DNA of 64,000 nucleotides from Bacillota bacterium (GTDB lineage Bacteria > Bacillota > Clostridia > Monoglobales > Firm-18), in NCBI GenBank assembly GCA_022706765.1, contig JAKJBX010000004.1:62001-126000 (forward strand). Reading direction: 5' to 3'. This document shows positions 9,166 through 17,994 of this stretch, one piece after another. Below the pieces are notes generated by a model. That model ran no database searches. It was not told the origin of the DNA and was given only the letters and a program-made list of their open reading frames with translations. The position numbers and the translations under genes were made by a program. Position 1 is the stretch's first letter; each line of letters opens with the position of its first letter.

Positions 9166-10923
9166 TTATCTCGCTTTGGTTTTAATTTCCCTGGAAATCT
9201 TTTCTATAAAGGCGTCCAGCGCGATGGCGCCAAGCTCGCCTTCCTTCCTCGAACGCACGGCGACCGTCCCGTCCTCTTCCTCCTTATCGCCGACAACCAG
9301 CATATACGGTATCTTCTGCTTTTGCGCTTCACGGATCTTATAGCCGATTTTTTCGTTGCGTGTATCGTTTTCAAGCCTGATGCCCTGCGCTTTCAGTGCG
9401 TTTTCGACAGATTTCGCGTAGTCAAAATGCTTTTCGCTAATGGGCATGACTTTAACCTGCACGGGGGCAAGCCATGTGGGGAAGGCGCCGGCGTACTTTT
9501 CAATCAGCAGCGCGAGGGTGCGCTCATAGCAGCCCAGCGAGGAACGGTGCAGGATATACGGGAATTTCTTCGTGCCGTCCGCGTCGGTGTATTCCATCTC
9601 AAAGCGCTCCGCAAGCTGAAAGTCGATCTGGATGGTGATGAGGGTGTCCTCCTTGCCGTGGACGTTCCTGATTTGGATGTCCAGCTTAGGTCCGTAAAAC
9701 GCCGCCTCGCCGTCCGCTTCCTTATAGTCGATGCCGAGGTGGTCAAGGATTTCACGCATAGTATTCTGAACACTTTCCCACTCATCGGGGTCGCCGATGT
9801 ATTTCTCGCGGTTGTTGGCGTCCCACTTCGAGAAGCGGTATGACACATCTTCATCCAGCCCCAAGGTCGTCAGCATAAAGACCGCAAGGTCGACGCAGCC
9901 TTTGAACTCCTCCTCAAGCTGTGCGGGCGTACAGACGATGTGACCCTCGGCAAGCGTGAACTGGCGTATACGAATCAAACCGTGCATCTCGCCCGAGGCT
10001 TCGTTTCGGAAAAGCGTCGCCGTTTCGTTATAGCGTATCGGCAGGTCGCGGTAGCTGTGCATTTTGGTAAGGTACGCCTGGAACTGGAACGGACAGGTCA
10101 TGGGACGCAGGGCGAAAACCTCCTTGTCGTCCTCGTTGCCCATAATGAACATGCCGTCACGGTAGTGGTTCCAGTGCCCCGAAATCTTATACAAATCGCT
10201 CTTTGCCATCATCGGCGTGCGTGTGAGCTGGTAGCCCCGCCTTTCCTCCTCGTCCTCTACAAAGCGCTGCAAAACCTGGATGACCCTTGCACCCTTAGGC
10301 ATCAAAATAGGCAATCCCTGCCCGATGTATTCGCTGGTCGTGAAAAGCTCCAGCTCCCGCCCGAGCTTGTTGTGGTCACGCTTTTTGGCTTCTTCCAGCG
10401 CCGTCAGGTGCGCCTCCAAATCCTCCTGATTGACAAAAGACACACCGTAGATGCGTTGGAGCATTTTGTTCTTTTCACTGCCCCGCCAATAGGCGCCCGT
10501 CACGCTTAATAGCTTGTACGCCTTGACCTCCGACACCTTTTCAAGGTGCGGTCCCGCGCACAAGTCCACAAAGTCGCCCTGTTTATAAAAGGTGATTTCC
10601 TCGTCCTCAGGAAGCTCATTTATCAGCTCAATCTTATATGGCTCGTCCTTCATCAGCTCCAATGCTTCCGCACGGGGCAGCGAGAATTTTTCCAGCTTCA
10701 AGCCTTCCTTGATGATCCTTTTCATTTCCTTTTCTATCTTCTTTAAATCCTCCATAGTCAGAGGCGTTGCGGTATCGAAATCATAATAAAAGCCCGTGTC
10801 GGTCGCGGGACCTATCGCAAGCTTCACGTCGGGATACAGGCGCTTCACCGCATGCGCCATAATATGAGAAGTGGTGTGCCAAAACGCCTTTTTCCCACCC
10901 TCGAAAAAAACTGCTCTCTCCAA
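9166..10923 (-). CDS. thrS: Threonyl-tRNA synthetase lacking the TGS domain
   Basis: Charges tRNA-Thr with threonine in the cytoplasm. The 585-residue protein starts directly with the N2 editing domain (HTTSHIMAHAV and DLCAGPHL metal-site motifs), followed by the class II core: ALRPMTCPFQ (Cys zinc ligand), LAEGHIV (His) and LHRSSLGCYERTLALLIE (His, motif 3), and an anticodon-binding C terminus (PVQVKVMPIS). It lacks the ~60-residue TGS domain of the ~640-residue E. coli type, a variant known in Clostridia. The start is TTG with AAAGGGTG upstream. I found no T-box in the leader, only a 16-bp palindrome. Confidence 0.95.
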   Translation of the reverse strand: MERAVFFEGGKKAFWHTTSHIMAHAVKRLYPDVKLAIGPATDTGFYYDFDTATPLTMEDLKKIEKEMKRIIKEGLKLEKFSLPRAEALELMKDEPYKIELINELPEDEEITFYKQGDFVDLCAGPHLEKVSEVKAYKLLSVTGAYWRGSEKNKMLQRIYGVSFVNQEDLEAHLTALEEAKKRDHNKLGRELELFTTSEYIGQGLPILMPKGARVIQVLQRFVEDEEERRGYQLTRTPMMAKSDLYKISGHWNHYRDGMFIMGNEDDKEVFALRPMTCPFQFQAYLTKMHSYRDLPIRYNETATLFRNEASGEMHGLIRIRQFTLAEGHIVCTPAQLEEEFKGCVDLAVFMLTTLGLDEDVSYRFSKWDANNREKYIGDPDEWESVQNTMREILDHLGIDYKEADGEAAFYGPKLDIQIRNVHGKEDTLITIQIDFQLAERFEMEYTDADGTKKFPYILHRSSLGCYERTLALLIEKYAGAFPTWLAPVQVKVMPISEKHFDYAKSVENALKAQGIRLENDTRNEKIGYKIREAQKQKIPYMLVVGDKEEEDGTVAVRSRKEGELGAIALDAFIEKISREIKTKAR

Positions 10924-10947
10924 ATTCTGTCACCCTTTCAATCACTG

Positions 10948-10988
10948 GACTTCTTTCATAACCTGTCGCAGAGGTTATGAAAGAAGTC
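10948..10988. repeat. Short palindromic repeat, family C, copy 1
   Basis: A perfect 16-bp inverted repeat (GACTTCTTTCATAACC and its complement) around TGTCGCAGA. Its ends and the CCTGTCGCA segment match the terminal inverted repeat of the 160-bp element at 26928, so it looks like a minimal member with the arms brought together. It lies just upstream of thrS on the minus strand. Confidence 0.6.
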
Positions 10989-11100
10989 TGCTATATGCCC
11001 ATAATTATATGCCTAATTCCCGTCCGTGTCAAGCACCCGTTGGGTGTCCGAAAATGCGGACAGGCTGTGTTGTATAATGAAGATATAGGAGGTGCCAAAC

Positions 11101-11181
11101 ATGACAGTTGCAATCATTTTGTTCATTTGTTCCGTAGCGTTCGCAGGGCTGATCGAGGAAAAATGCTCGCAAAACCAATGA
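11101..11181 (+). CDS. Possible 26-residue hydrophobic peptide
   Basis: MTVAIILFICSVAFAGLIEE-KCSQNQ: one hydrophobic helix with a short charged tail containing a cysteine. TATAAT lies at 11073-11078 and a strong AGGAGGTG 6 bases before the ATG, which is far better than chance for so short a frame. Similar size and topology are seen in membrane-active toxins and small regulators, but no homologue is recognised. It faces the convergent WYL gene. Confidence 0.4.
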   Translation: MTVAIILFICSVAFAGLIEEKCSQNQ

Positions 11182-11197
11182 TGCTTATGAGTGCCCG

Positions 11198-12169
11198 TCA
11201 GTCGTACTTATAAACGCCTTGACGGATGATTTCGGCGACCTCGGCGCGCAGGGACACGGGGCTTAGTATCTCGCAGTGCCGCAGGTATTGCAGCGCCCAA
11301 AACTTGATGCCGCCGGAGGTTGCGTGGATGACCGCCTTGAAACGGTCGCCGCCGTGCGGCGTGATCTGTATGTCCTTGCCGAACCGGTCGATGACGTCGT
11401 CGAGGATTTCCATGTTGCACAAAAGCGCTATCCGCTCAATTTGACTGCCGTACATATAAATGGCGGACTTGGCATAGTCGTACGGCGAAAAGCCCTGCAC
11501 GGGCGCTGCGGCGGCTTCGGACTGCAAGGTGATGCCCTTGATTTTGTCTATTCTGAAATGGCTGATGGCGTTGTACTTTTCGTAAAAACAGATGAGGTAA
11601 TACTTCTCGTTTGTCCACACGATCGCATAGGGTGACACGACATACTTCGTGTCACGCCTTTGCACGAGCCGTTTGTTGATGTCATAGCGCAGGTAGTCAA
11701 ACGACACCTTTACCCCCTGGGATATGGCGTCGTCGAGCACCTCGATGTTGTAAAACAGCTCCTTATTCGCCGTCTTTGCCTCCGGCTTGACGAAGGTCAT
11801 GCTTTTAATCCTGCTCGAAAAGTAGCGGCTCTGAGTGGATTGCAGTTTTTTAATCAAATCCTTTGTCGCCTTTTCCGGGATGAAGCTGGACGAATACACC
11901 GCGTCCGCCAGCAGATGCACCTCGGAAGGCTCAAAGTCACGGGTGCAGAGGTAATAGCCTTTGCCGTTGTCGGCAAACATCGAGATGTCATAGCCGAAGT
12001 CACACAGCATATTAAGGTTGGCGTATACCGCTTTGCGCTCGATGTCGAGCCCAAAGTCGCTTTGCATACGCTTTTTGATATCGTCCATTGTCAGGATGTG
12101 CGCGTCGTCGGAATAGCGTTTTAAAATTTCGAGCAGGCACAGCACATTTGCCTTTGAACCATACGTCAC
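11198..12169 (-). CDS. WYL-domain transcriptional regulator (HTH plus WYL)
   Basis: A 323-residue YafY-type regulator. The N terminus is a winged helix (MDDIKKRMQSDFGLDIERKAVYANLNMLCDFGYDI) and the middle holds the WYL domain (YVVSPYAIVWTNEKYYLICFYEKYNAISHFRIDKIKGI), a Sm-like fold that binds a ligand or nucleic acid; a WCX-like C terminus follows. The GTG start overlaps the TGA of the ClpE-like gene (GTGA), so the regulator is co-translated with that unfoldase. It may control its own operon in response to DNA damage or protein stress (inference). Confidence 0.88.
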   Translation of the reverse strand: MTYGSKANVLCLLEILKRYSDDAHILTMDDIKKRMQSDFGLDIERKAVYANLNMLCDFGYDISMFADNGKGYYLCTRDFEPSEVHLLADAVYSSSFIPEKATKDLIKKLQSTQSRYFSSRIKSMTFVKPEAKTANKELFYNIEVLDDAISQGVKVSFDYLRYDINKRLVQRRDTKYVVSPYAIVWTNEKYYLICFYEKYNAISHFRIDKIKGITLQSEAAAAPVQGFSPYDYAKSAIYMYGSQIERIALLCNMEILDDVIDRFGKDIQITPHGGDRFKAVIHATSGGIKFWALQYLRHCEILSPVSLRAEVAEIIRQGVYKYD

Positions 12170-14393
12170 CTTTTGACCACCACCACACTGTCACCGCTGA
12201 CGGTGACGGTAATGCTATCGCCCGCCATTACTTCGGACGCAATGAACATCCGGGCGATCGCCGCTTCGATTTCCTTTGCGATCACCCGTCGCATCGGCCG
12301 TGCCCCGTATTTGGGGTCAAAGCCCTTTTTGGCGACGTATGCTTTCAGCGCATCTGTAAATTCAACCGTGATACCTTTTTCCGTGATACCTGCCGCCAAA
12401 TCCCCCAGCATCAGCTCACATATCCGCATCAGCTCGGCGTCCGTCAGCTCCTCAAAGACGACGATTTCATCGACCCTGTTTAAAAATTCGGGACGGAAAA
12501 TCTGCTTCAAGGCGGTTTCAACCTTGTTTTTCAACCCCTCGCCCCTTGCAGCGTTAAAGCCCATGGCGCCCGACTTCAAGTCTGTGCCGGCGTTGGAGGT
12601 CATGATAATGATACAGTTTTCAAAGCCGACCGCCTTGCCGTGGCTGTCGGTCAGCCTGCCCTCGTCGAGCAATTGCAGCAGCAGGTTAAAGATGTCGGGG
12701 TGGGCTTTTTCGATTTCATCCAGCAGGATGACCGAATACGGCTTGCGACGGATTTTCTCGGTCAGCTGACCGGCGTCGTCATAGCCGATATAGCCCGGGG
12801 GCGAGCCGATGATTTTGGAAACGGTATGCTTCTCGGTGTATTCGCTCATATCCAGCCTGACCATGGCGCTCTCGTCGTCGAACACCTCACGGGCAAGCTG
12901 GCAAGCTCGGTCTTACCGACGCCTGTGGGTCCCACAAAGATGAAGGAAACCGGTCGCTTCTTTGCCGACAATGCCGCACGGTTGACACGGATCGCACGGG
13001 CGACGGCGCTGACCGCCTCATTTTGCCCGATCAGGCGCTTGTGCAGGCGGTCTTCGAGGTTTAAAAGCTTATTCGACTCAAACTCGCTGATGCGTTTGAC
13101 CGGGATCTTCGTCCACATTTCGATGACGGTGGCGATGTCCTCCACCGTTAAGTAAGGCGGCGTATAGGACGCTTCGAGCGCCTCGATTTCGGTTTGCAGA
13201 CGGCACTCGTTGATTTTCAGGTCAGCCGCCTTTTGGTAGTCCTCGATCGAGTCCGCCAATGCGGCGCTCTCCTTTTCCGCCTGCACGGCTTGCAGCTCAA
13301 TGCGCAGGCGTTCAAGCTCCGACAGCGCGGTGTTGCGCAGGTTTGCCCTTGCGCCCGCTTCGTCGATGACGTCGATGGCTTTGTCAGGCAGGAACCTGCC
13401 GGAAATGTAGCGCTGCGACAGCGTGGTTGCGGTCTTGATGATCTCGTCGGTGATCCTCACCGAGTGGTGCTTTTCGTAGTAGTCACGGATGCCCTTGATG
13501 ATTTCAACCGTTTCCTCCTCGGATGGCTCCTCCACCATCACGGACTGGAAACGGCGCTCCAAGGCGCTGTCCTTTTCGATGTGCTTGCGGTATTCGTTCA
13601 GGGTCGTGGCTCCGATGACCTGAATGTCGCCCTTGGCAAGCGCGGGCTTTAAGATATTCGCCGCCCCCATCGCGCCCTCCGCATCTCCCGCGGCGACGAT
13701 GTTGTGCAGCTCATCGATCACAAATATGATATTGCCGAGTTCCCTTGCGTAATCAATGATGGATTTGAGGCGCGCCTCAAACTGACCCCGAAACTGCGTC
13801 CCCGCCACCACGGCGGCAAAGTCCAGCAGATAAATTTCCTTGTGCATCAGCTTATTCGGCACCTGCCTTTGGGCAATGCGCACCGCAAGCCCCTCGGCAA
13901 TCGCAGTCTTGCCCACGCCCGGCTCGCCGATGAGCACGGGATTGTTCTTTGTGCGCCGGTTAAGTATCTGGGTGATGCGCTCAATTTCCGTATCCCTGCC
14001 GATGACCCTGTCAATTTCGCCACTTCGTGCTTTTTTGGTCAGGTTGGCGCCGTACTGGTCGAGTATGTTTTTCTTTGCGGGCTTTTCCTTGGTCTTGGTC
14101 TTGGAACGCTCCTCTTCCCTCGGCTGCTCGTCACCGCCGAAAAAACCCTTCATCACCGGCATCATCTCTTCAAATATTTCCTTGGTGATCTCGGGCGGGT
14201 TTTCCGTCAACTCACGGTTGAGCGCATCAAGCTGCTCCTCGTCGATACCTATCTGCTGCATAATATCATTAATCGGACCTATGCCAAGCGCTTTGGCGCA
14301 GGTCATGCAATAGCCCTCGTTCTTTTTGGCGTTCCCCTCCGTCTTTGCGAGAAATACCATCGCCAAATTTTTGTTGCATCTGCTGCATAACAT
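12166..14393 (-). pseudogene. clpE: ClpE-like Hsp100 unfoldase, interrupted by a one-base frameshift
   Basis: A two-AAA protein unfoldase that would feed ClpP. The start at 14393 has GTGAGGA upstream and gives MLCSRCNKN...YCMTCAKAL, the N-terminal four-Cys zinc finger of ClpE in place of the ClpC N domain. D1 has [13 protein letters not shown] and FVIDELHN; a short middle domain follows; D2 has GPTGVGKTELA, then the frame breaks at about 12899. The next frame resumes exactly with LAREVFDDESAM and carries SPPGYIGYDD and LLDEIEKAHPD. One missing base in GCC-AGCTTGCC (expected GCC-AAG-CTT-GCC) explains it. Repairing it gives about 742 residues. It may be a true mutation or a sequence error. Confidence 0.85.
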
Positions 14394-14481
14394 AAGACAG
14401 TCCTCACTTTCCGTATAATTGCGTATCGCCGTTTCCAACCGGTGTTTGCGGGAAAAATTTCGACGGCGCAATAAATTAAAG

Positions 14482-14531
14482 GTATAATAAGCGGCTTGCA
14501 CTTATTATACCATAAAACAAGCAGTATGCAA
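14482..14531 (-). promoter_or_regulatory. Promoter overlapped by palindrome (family A, copy 1), upstream of clpE-like gene
   Basis: On the minus strand: TTGCAT, 16 bases, TATAAT. The -10 box lies in the left arm of the 10-bp inverted repeat GTATAATAAG/CTTATTATAC (14482-14510). About 40 bases of the following leader (TTGCGCCGTCGAAATT...CGCAAA) also match the darA leader. No CtsR-type heptamer repeat is visible. Confidence 0.6.
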
Positions 14532-14563
14532 GATTTTAGCAGGTGTTCTAATGCAAATTTAAT

Positions 14564-14917
14564 CTATTTCTCTTTGGAATTGAATATCAGGGCGCAAAAG
14601 TAGCCGAAAAACATCGCCGCAGCAATGCCTGCCGAGGTGGCGGTCAGCCCCCCTGTGAATATGCCGATAAAGCCGAGCTTATCGACCTCGTTGATAACGC
14701 CCTTGGCAAGCGAGTAGCCAAAGCCCGTCAGCGGGACGGTCGCCCCCGCCTTAGCATACTGCACCAAAGGCTCATAAAGACCAAAACCCGCCAAAAAAGC
14801 ACCCGCTACCACATAGGCGACCAGTATCCTTGCCGGCGTCAGCTTGGTTTTGTCAATCAAAATCTGTCCGATGGCGCACAGCAGTCCGCCGACCCAAAAG
14901 ACGTTCAGATATTGCAT
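14564..14917 (-). CDS. spoVAE: SpoVAE, stage V sporulation protein AE
   Basis: A 117-residue polytopic membrane protein of the SpoVA channel that moves Ca-dipicolinate into the forespore and out at germination. Hydrophobic helices cover most of the chain (FWVGGLLCAIGQILI, ILVAYVVAGAFLAGFGLY, GFIGIFTGGLTATSAGIAAAM). The ATG at 14917 has GTGAGGAAC before it and lies just inside the end of spoVAD, as usual for this pair. Expected to be made in the forespore under sigma-G. Confidence 0.92.
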   Translation of the reverse strand: MQYLNVFWVGGLLCAIGQILIDKTKLTPARILVAYVVAGAFLAGFGLYEPLVQYAKAGATVPLTGFGYSLAKGVINEVDKLGFIGIFTGGLTATSAGIAAAMFFGYFCALIFNSKEK

Positions 14918-14927
14918 CAAATGTTCC

Positions 14928-15950
14928 TCACTCCTTAAAGTTTTCGATCGCCACCGCATGGGCGATCGAGGGGATGGTTTCGCCCTGTTGGGTGCTGGTG
15001 GTATTCATCAGCGCACCCGTCCCGACAAACAGCACCTTTTGCAGCGTGCCCTTTTGCAGCTCCTTCAAAATATGTCCGCACAGCACGACCGCGCTGCATC
15101 CGCAGCCGCTGCCGCCGCTGTGGACGTCCTGCTTTATCAGATCAAAGATCATCAATCCGCAGTCGTTGTAGTTATCCCCCAGCGTGACGTTATTCATCTG
15201 CATCAGCTCCCGCACGATTTGGCTGCCCAGCTTGCCCAAATCACCAGTCACGATCAGATCATAAAAATCGGGTTGCCTGCCCGTATCGTTAAAATGCGCC
15301 AGCAGCGTATCAGCGGCGGCGGGCGCCATCGCGGCGCCCATATTGTTGGCGTCTTTGATACCCTTGTCCGTGACGACGCCTGTCGTGACGTGGGTGATGT
15401 ACGGTCCTTGCCCCTCGTTTGACAGCACAGCCATACCCGACCCCGTCACCGTCCACTGTGCGGTGAACGGGCGCTGACCGCCGTATTCCATCGGCTGCCG
15501 GAACTGCCGCTCCGCCGAGGCAAAATGGCTGCTGGTGCCGCATACAACGTTCTCGGCAAAGCCGCCGTCGATCGCCATCGCTCCCAAAGACAGCGACTCC
15601 GCCATCGTCGAGCACGCGCCGAAAAGCCCGTAGAACGGAATTTGCAGCGACCTGATGCCGAATGTTGTGCAGATGCACTGGTTGATCAAATCGCCCGCAA
15701 ACAGCATATTCATCTCCGCAAGCGACTTGCCCGCCTTTGAAACCGCAAGCGCCGCTGCTTCCTTTTGCATCTTGCTCTCCGCTTTCTCCCACGTCGTTTC
15801 ACCCCAATGCCCCTCGTCGACCAGTACGTCAAAGCAGCCTGCGATAGGACCTTCGCCCTCCTTTTTGCCGGCGATGCTCGCACTGCCGACGATCTGGACG
15901 TCACCCATGAGCTTCATTGTCTGCATACCCAATCTTTTTTGTGCCTGCAT
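14928..15950 (-). CDS. spoVAD: SpoVAD, stage V sporulation protein AD
   Basis: A thiolase-fold protein of 340 residues that binds dipicolinic acid as part of the SpoVA complex. GACSTMAESLSLG contains the thiolase-like cysteine, and the glycine-rich SGGSGCGCSAVVLCGH and VLFVGTGALMNTTSTQQGE segments are typical. GGAGGTGAAAAT precedes the ATG. Upstream on this strand there is no spoVAC, which normally precedes spoVAD; the next gene is the divergent catalase. A weak sigma-G-like pair (GCATA, 19 bases, CACTATA) lies before the gene. Confidence 0.95.
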   Translation of the reverse strand: MQAQKRLGMQTMKLMGDVQIVGSASIAGKKEGEGPIAGCFDVLVDEGHWGETTWEKAESKMQKEAAALAVSKAGKSLAEMNMLFAGDLINQCICTTFGIRSLQIPFYGLFGACSTMAESLSLGAMAIDGGFAENVVCGTSSHFASAERQFRQPMEYGGQRPFTAQWTVTGSGMAVLSNEGQGPYITHVTTGVVTDKGIKDANNMGAAMAPAAADTLLAHFNDTGRQPDFYDLIVTGDLGKLGSQIVRELMQMNNVTLGDNYNDCGLMIFDLIKQDVHSGGSGCGCSAVVLCGHILKELQKGTLQKVLFVGTGALMNTTSTQQGETIPSIAHAVAIENFKE

Positions 15951-16031
15951 ATTTTCACCTCCATATGCTTATAGTGTTGTTTAGATTTCAAATTTTATGC
16001 GCAAAGACTGCGGAAAAAGGTGATATTTGGA

Positions 16032-16068
16032 TTGATTTTGCTGCTTTAATATGTTATAATTAGCTTAA
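16032..16068 (+). promoter_or_regulatory. Catalase promoter with PerR-box-like sequence
   Basis: TTGATT, 17 bases, TATAAT. TTATAATTAGCTTAA (16054-16068), overlapping the -10, matches the PerR consensus TTATAATNATTATAA at 11 of 14 fixed positions. PerR control of catalase is known in Bacillus and Clostridium; here it is an inference. Confidence 0.55.
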
Positions 16069-16107
16069 GCTGATTGCTTATAACAAATTGTAAAGGAGGC
16101 AACACGA

Positions 16108-17610
16108 ATGAAGGAAATCAAAAAGCTCACCAACGAAGTCGGCGCACCGGTGCCCGACAATGAAAACGCCATAACCGCCGGTCCCCGCGGTCCGGTTGTG
16201 ATGCAGGACGTTTGGCTGATGGAAAAAATGGCGCACTTTAACAGGGAGGTTATCCCCGAAAGGCGCATGCACGCCAAAGGTTGGGGCGCTTACGGCAAGC
16301 TGACCGTGACACAGGACATTTCACGCTACACCAAGGCAAAGGTTTTGCAAAAGGGCAAGGAAACCGAGCTGTTCCTGCGCTTTTCCACCGTTGCGGGCGA
16401 GCGCGGTGCGGCGGACTGCGAACGTGACATCCGTGGCGTCGCCGTGAAGTTTTATACCGAGGAAGGCAACTGGGACCTTGTCGGCAATAACACCCCCACC
16501 TTCTTTATCCGTGACGTACATAATTTTTCCGACCTCAACCGCGCCGTCAAGCGTGACCCGAGGACGGGCCGGCGCAGCGCGCAGAACAACTGGGATTTTT
16601 GGACGCTGCTGCCCGAGTGTTTCCACCAGATCACCGTCGTCATGAGCGACCGCGGTATTCCGGCATCCTTCCGGAACATGCACTTTTTCGGTGAGCATAC
16701 CTTCTCGCTTTATAACGCTCAGAACGAGCGTGTGTGGTGCAAGTTCCATTTCAAGACCCAACAGGGCATCAAGAATTTCAGCAATGAGGAAGCCGGAAAA
16801 GTCAACGGTATGGACCGTGAATTCCACGGCAAGGATTTGTTTGACGCCATCGAGCAGGGTGATTTCCCGAAGTGGACGATGTACATCCAAGTCATGACCG
16901 AGGAGCAGGCGAAAAATCACTATGAAAATCCCTTTGATATTACAAAAATCTGGCGTCAAAAGGAGTTCCCCTTGATTGAGGTCGGTGTTTTGGAGCTCAA
17001 CCGCAATCCCGAAAATTACTTTGCGGAGGTGGAGCAGTCTGCCTTTACGCCCGCCCATGTCGTGCCGGGCATCGGATTTTCGCCCGATAAATTCTTGCAG
17101 GGCAGGCTGTTTTCCTATGGCGACGCACAGCGTTACAGGCTCGGTGTGAACCACAACCATATCCCTGTCAACAGGGCAAAATGCGAAGTGAACGAATACC
17201 ACCGCGACGGTCTGATGCGCACTGACGGCAATTATGGCGGAGCGCCCGCATATTCGCCCAACAGCGCGGGCTATTGGACGGCGCAGCCCGAGGTGGCGGA
17301 GCCGCCGCTGGATAACGAAGGCGCTGTTTGGCGTTACGACCCGAAGGACGACCCCACCGACGACTGCTTCCGCGCGGGGGGCGACCTGTGGCGCGTTCTG
17401 ACCGAGGATAAAAAGCAGATCTTGATCGACAACACCGCAGGAGACATTGCGCCCTGCACTGAAAACATCAAATACCGCCATGCGGCGCACTGCTTCCTTG
17501 CCGACCCCGAATACGGCGAACGTTTTGCAAAAGCGGCAGGTCTTGACTTTGAAAAGGTCAAGGCGCTTTCAAAGCTCTCTAACAAGGAACTTATCGAGGC
17601 GACTTTATAA
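16108..17610 (+). CDS. katA: Heme catalase (monofunctional)
   Basis: Converts hydrogen peroxide to water and oxygen. The 500-residue chain is the size of small-subunit catalases. Key residues are visible: catalytic His in [10 protein letters not shown], Asn in [10 protein letters not shown], and heme-ligand Tyr in [14 protein letters not shown]; the NADPH-site region [10 protein letters not shown] is also present. The position before the catalytic His reads RRM instead of the usual RVV. AAAGGAGG lies before the ATG. Transcribed alone from a consensus promoter. Confidence 0.97.
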   Translation: MKEIKKLTNEVGAPVPDNENAITAGPRGPVVMQDVWLMEKMAHFNREVIPERRMHAKGWGAYGKLTVTQDISRYTKAKVLQKGKETELFLRFSTVAGERGAADCERDIRGVAVKFYTEEGNWDLVGNNTPTFFIRDVHNFSDLNRAVKRDPRTGRRSAQNNWDFWTLLPECFHQITVVMSDRGIPASFRNMHFFGEHTFSLYNAQNERVWCKFHFKTQQGIKNFSNEEAGKVNGMDREFHGKDLFDAIEQGDFPKWTMYIQVMTEEQAKNHYENPFDITKIWRQKEFPLIEVGVLELNRNPENYFAEVEQSAFTPAHVVPGIGFSPDKFLQGRLFSYGDAQRYRLGVNHNHIPVNRAKCEVNEYHRDGLMRTDGNYGGAPAYSPNSAGYWTAQPEVAEPPLDNEGAVWRYDPKDDPTDDCFRAGGDLWRVLTEDKKQILIDNTAGDIAPCTENIKYRHAAHCFLADPEYGERFAKAAGLDFEKVKALSKLSNKELIEATL

Positions 17611-17631
17611 CAAACTTCATCCAAAAATTTT

Positions 17632-17662
17632 CACGCACCCGGGCGCGCGCTTTGGGTGCGTG
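17632..17662. other. GC-rich hairpin after catalase
   Basis: CACGCACCC and GGGTGCGTG form a 9-bp stem 22 bases after the stop. No T run follows on the plus strand, so it is a weak terminator at most. Confidence 0.4.
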
Positions 17663-17696
17663 CGCATATTACTGACAATTTCAGGAGGACATGATT

Positions 17697-17981
17697 ATGT
17701 ATCTGAAAGGTCTTATCATTGCAGTCATCGCCTTTTTGGCGATCGGGGTTTTTCATCCGGTCGTCATTTGGGCGGAATATTATTTCACCAAAAATATCTG
17801 GCCGTTGTTTTTGGCGGTTGGCGTCATCTTATCTGCCGTATCGCTTTTCATTGAAAACGTCATCATCAGCTCCGGCTTGGCAATCATCGGCATCACCGTA
17901 CTGTGGAGCATCGGCGAACTTTTCCACCAGGAACAACGTGTGGCAAAGGGCTGGTTCCCGAAAAATCCTAATCGAAAATAA
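17697..17981 (+). CDS. DUF4491 family membrane protein
   Basis: A 94-residue inner-membrane protein of unknown function. Three hydrophobic segments (YLKGLIIAVIAFLAIGVFHPVVIWAEYYF, WPLFLAVGVILSAVSLF, IENVIISSGLAIIGITVLWSI) and the ending KGWFPKNP are family hallmarks. Of two in-frame ATGs, the second (17697) is chosen because AGGAGG at 17683-17688 is 8 bases from it and only 2 from the first. The next gene starts 13 bases downstream, so the two are probably one operon. Confidence 0.85.
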   Translation: MYLKGLIIAVIAFLAIGVFHPVVIWAEYYFTKNIWPLFLAVGVILSAVSLFIENVIISSGLAIIGITVLWSIGELFHQEQRVAKGWFPKNPNRK

Positions 17982-17994
17982 CCGAGGTGGCACA

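Noticed and set aside
10924-11098. T-box riboswitch upstream of thrS
   Set aside because: No T-box consensus or specifier stem is visible; the palindrome there belongs to a repeat family.
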